This document shows positions 5,568-6,881 of a stretch of 6,881 bases of DNA, one piece after another. Below the pieces are notes generated by a model that had not been told where the DNA came from, did no database searches, and worked only from the letters and a program-made list of their open reading frames with translations. How positions within the stretch are numbered: the first letter of the stretch is position 1; the number at the start of each line of letters is the position of its first letter. The position numbers were made by a program, and so were the translations under genes. This DNA is from Selenomonas sp. (GTDB taxonomy: Bacteria; Bacillota_C; Negativicutes; Selenomonadales; Selenomonadaceae), in NCBI RefSeq assembly GCF_024699275.1, contig NZ_JAILPX010000135.1, positions 1 to 6,881 on the forward strand, written 5' to 3'.

Positions 5568-6413
5568 ATGAATCTTTCTCATTGGAAAAAATTAGCATGC
5601 ACCTCGCTATTAGCCCTGGGTCTTGTCGCCGCCGGTACGGGCAACACTTCTGCCCAAAGCCAGGAACTGACCATCGATGGGGATCATGGCAAATTAGCCG
5701 CTGTCCTGCAGACGCCGGATCAGGCAAAATCCTATCCTTTGGTTATCGTCATGCACGGTTTCACCTCCAGTAAGGACACGCCGCTGATGAAAACCATCGC
5801 TGATGATCTGGAAAAAGCTGGCATTGCCTCCCTGCGCTTTGATTTCAACGGCCATGGGCAAAGCGAAGGCCGCTTTCAGGATATGACCGTTCCCAATGAA
5901 ATCGAAGACGCCAAGAAGGTATATGCCTATGCCAGCCAGCTTCCCGGTGTAACCTCCGTTTCCCTGGTGGGACACTCCCAGGGTGGCGTTGTGGCCAGCA
6001 TGACTGCCGGCATTCTGGGCACCCAAAAGGTGAAAGCCCTGGCTCTGATGGCGCCTGCTGCCGTACTGCGGGAAGATGCCCTGCGGGGTGAATGTCAAGG
6101 AAAATTCTACGATATCCATAACCTGCCGGAAACCATCCCCATCATGAAGGGCTTGCATTTAGGCGCAAACTATGTGCGCACGGCTCAGACCCTGCCCATC
6201 TATGAAACGGCTTCCCAATACCAGGGACCGGCCTTCATGATTCATGGCACCGCCGATACCATCGTTCCCTATACTTACAGCCTGCGCTACCAGCGCATCT
6301 ACTTCCAGGGACAGCTGAAACTCGTACCGGATGAAGACCATGGCTTTAGCCACGACCTCAAAGGTGCAGCCCAATCCGTAACCGACTTCTTCAATCGGCA
6401 GCTGAACAAATAA
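5568..6413 (+). CDS. Exported alpha/beta hydrolase, cinnamoyl/feruloyl esterase-like (281 aa)
   Basis: It probably cleaves ester-linked hydroxycinnamates (ferulate, p-coumarate, chlorogenate-type esters) outside the cytoplasmic membrane. Residues 1-29 are a Sec signal peptide (KK, then LACTSLLALGLVAAG, cleavage likely at TSA/Q). The mature part shows oxyanion-loop HGFTSSK (63-69), RFDFNGHGQSEGRFQDMTVPNEIEDA (90-115), nucleophile GHSQGG with Ser137, a lid region (~165-210) with MAPAAVLREDAL and LPIYETASQY (209-218), catalytic Asp230 in IHGTAD, and His258 in EDHGFS. From memory, these blocks match Lactobacillus johnsonii LJ0536 and Butyrivibrio Est1E, which lack an obvious signal peptide. Start is fixed by AAGGAGGA. 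It is flanked by terminators, so it is monocistronic. The alternative is a general carboxylesterase; the family is likely, the substrate less certain. Confidence 0.88.
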   Translation: MNLSHWKKLACTSLLALGLVAAGTGNTSAQSQELTIDGDHGKLAAVLQTPDQAKSYPLVIVMHGFTSSKDTPLMKTIADDLEKAGIASLRFDFNGHGQSEGRFQDMTVPNEIEDAKKVYAYASQLPGVTSVSLVGHSQGGVVASMTAGILGTQKVKALALMAPAAVLREDALRGECQGKFYDIHNLPETIPIMKGLHLGANYVRTAQTLPIYETASQYQGPAFMIHGTADTIVPYTYSLRYQRIYFQGQLKLVPDEDHGFSHDLKGAAQSVTDFFNRQLNK

Positions 6414-6438
6414 ACACGAAGAAAGAATACCCACCGCA

Positions 6439-6480
6439 AAAAGGCCCACGAACACCAATCGAGTCGTGGGCCTTTTGTTG
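6439..6480 (+). terminator. Rho-independent terminator after the esterase gene
   Basis: Perfect 13-bp arms AAAAGGCCCACGA (6439-6451) and TCGTGGGCCTTTT (6464-6476) enclose a 12-nt loop. The T-tract closes the rightward side, and the A-tract on the 5' arm means it could also work leftward. It starts 25 bp after the stop codon. Confidence 0.92.
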
Positions 6481-6771
6481 TCCTTTTCTAATGTACCATT
6501 TTCTGCTAATCTTCATCTTTTCCGCGACATGATTTTCTTCCCGTCCTCCATGACGCGCCTCAGCACAATCCTCATAAAATATCTTAGATTCCACTTAGCA
6601 GCACAAAACAGGATAATAGTCCTAATTTCTTAGGTTCCATCCCCACTGCCTGAATCGAAATGCAGAAAAATCCCCTCCCCCTGTAATGGATTCCATTCCC
6701 AAGCGTATATATGTTCAGAAAGACAAAAACAACTGCTCCTCGAAGAGCAACCATAGAAAGGAATGTTGAAT
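6481..6771. other. Intergenic stretch without a recognisable gene
   Basis: No credible coding frame is found on either strand; the open frames here lack ribosome sites and family features. Small symmetric elements are present: CCTAA-tttc-TTAGG (6621-6634), ATGGATTCCAT (6686-6696) and TGCTC-N6-GAGCA (6734-6749). An AT-rich TATATA (6706-6711) could be a -10 for the following peptide gene, but no matching -35 is seen. The region probably carries that gene's promoter and control sites. Confidence 0.5.
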
Positions 6772-6881
6772 ATGACGAACGCAAATCAGAAATTGTCCAT
6801 GGAAGAATTGGATCAGGTCGCAGGTGGTTCCCTGCAGGAATCCTCCAGCGACAGCAAGTTTTTGGGAGCCCTCACCGGCAA
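6772..6881 (+). CDS. Double-glycine leader peptide (bacteriocin-type precursor), 3' end outside window
   Basis: The open frame begins MTNANQKLSMEELDQVAGG and continues SLQESSSDSKFLGALTG to the window edge (36 complete codons). LSMEELDQVAGG (8-19) is the classic double-glycine leader pattern (L-S-x-E-E-L-x-x-V-x-G-G), which directs export and cleavage after GG by a C39-peptidase ABC transporter. The mature part would begin at Ser20; only ~17 residues are visible, so its class cannot be given. AAAGGA (6757-6762) lies 9 nt before the ATG. Processing and transport genes may lie to the right. The role may be antimicrobial or signalling; a genome-wide family of such leader-bearing peptides is also possible. 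Confidence 0.78.
   Translation, partial: MTNANQKLSMEELDQVAGGSLQESSSDSKFLGALTG

Noticed and set aside
6734..6749. TGCTCCTCGAAGAGCA hairpin-like element upstream of the peptide gene
   Set aside because: Only 5-bp arms with a mismatch inside and no T-tract; too weak to call a terminator or an operator.
6584..6784. 66-codon leftward open frame in the right intergenic region
   Set aside because: It overlaps the start of the double-glycine peptide gene and shows neither a convincing ribosome site nor any family feature.

Overview
The window reads as chromosomal DNA of a low-to-mid GC Firmicute-type bacterium. Shine-Dalgarno sites are strong, one promoter matches the sigma-A consensus exactly, terminators are classical, and the proteins include a BglG/PRD-type regulator, a YaiI/YqxD protein and a Lactobacillus/Butyrivibrio-like cinnamoyl esterase. 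A gut or rumen member such as a Selenomonas-like Negativicute would fit, but that placement is inference. The left ~0.7 kb is patchily more AT-rich than the centre, as expected of accessory DNA.

Left part (1-1291): a leftward gene runs off the left edge and encodes an AbiEi-family antitoxin (type IV toxin-antitoxin or phage-defence regulator). A 9-bp inverted repeat covers its start codon. A rightward GNAT acetyltransferase follows, with its own promoter and terminator.

Centre (1380-5455): a leftward two-gene unit encodes a 605-residue PRD-type regulator followed closely by a YaiI/YqxD-family protein. Divergent from it is a 14-TM DHA2 (EmrB/QacA-type) efflux transporter. The ~270 bp between the regulator and transporter starts holds a long symmetric dyad (3767-3803), a 5' hairpin, and a 17-codon leader ORF with a strong ribosome site whose stop overlaps the transporter start as ATGA. 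Repeated CCCCA segments could pair alternatively with one TGGGGTGG segment. This looks like a transporter controlled both at its promoter and by a translated leader.

Right part (5456-6881): a perfect TTGACA-N17-TATAAT promoter drives an exported alpha/beta hydrolase closely resembling cinnamoyl/feruloyl esterases. The promoter carries ATGT-N8-ACAT, the published box of PadR, a phenolic-acid-responsive repressor, overlapping the -35. This suggests control by the hydroxycinnamates the enzyme would release. After a terminator and ~290 bp without a recognisable gene, the window ends inside a small gene with a double-glycine (bacteriocin-type) leader peptide.

The points most worth following are the PadR-like box on the esterase, the leader ORF and dyad ahead of the transporter, and the truncated double-glycine peptide gene.
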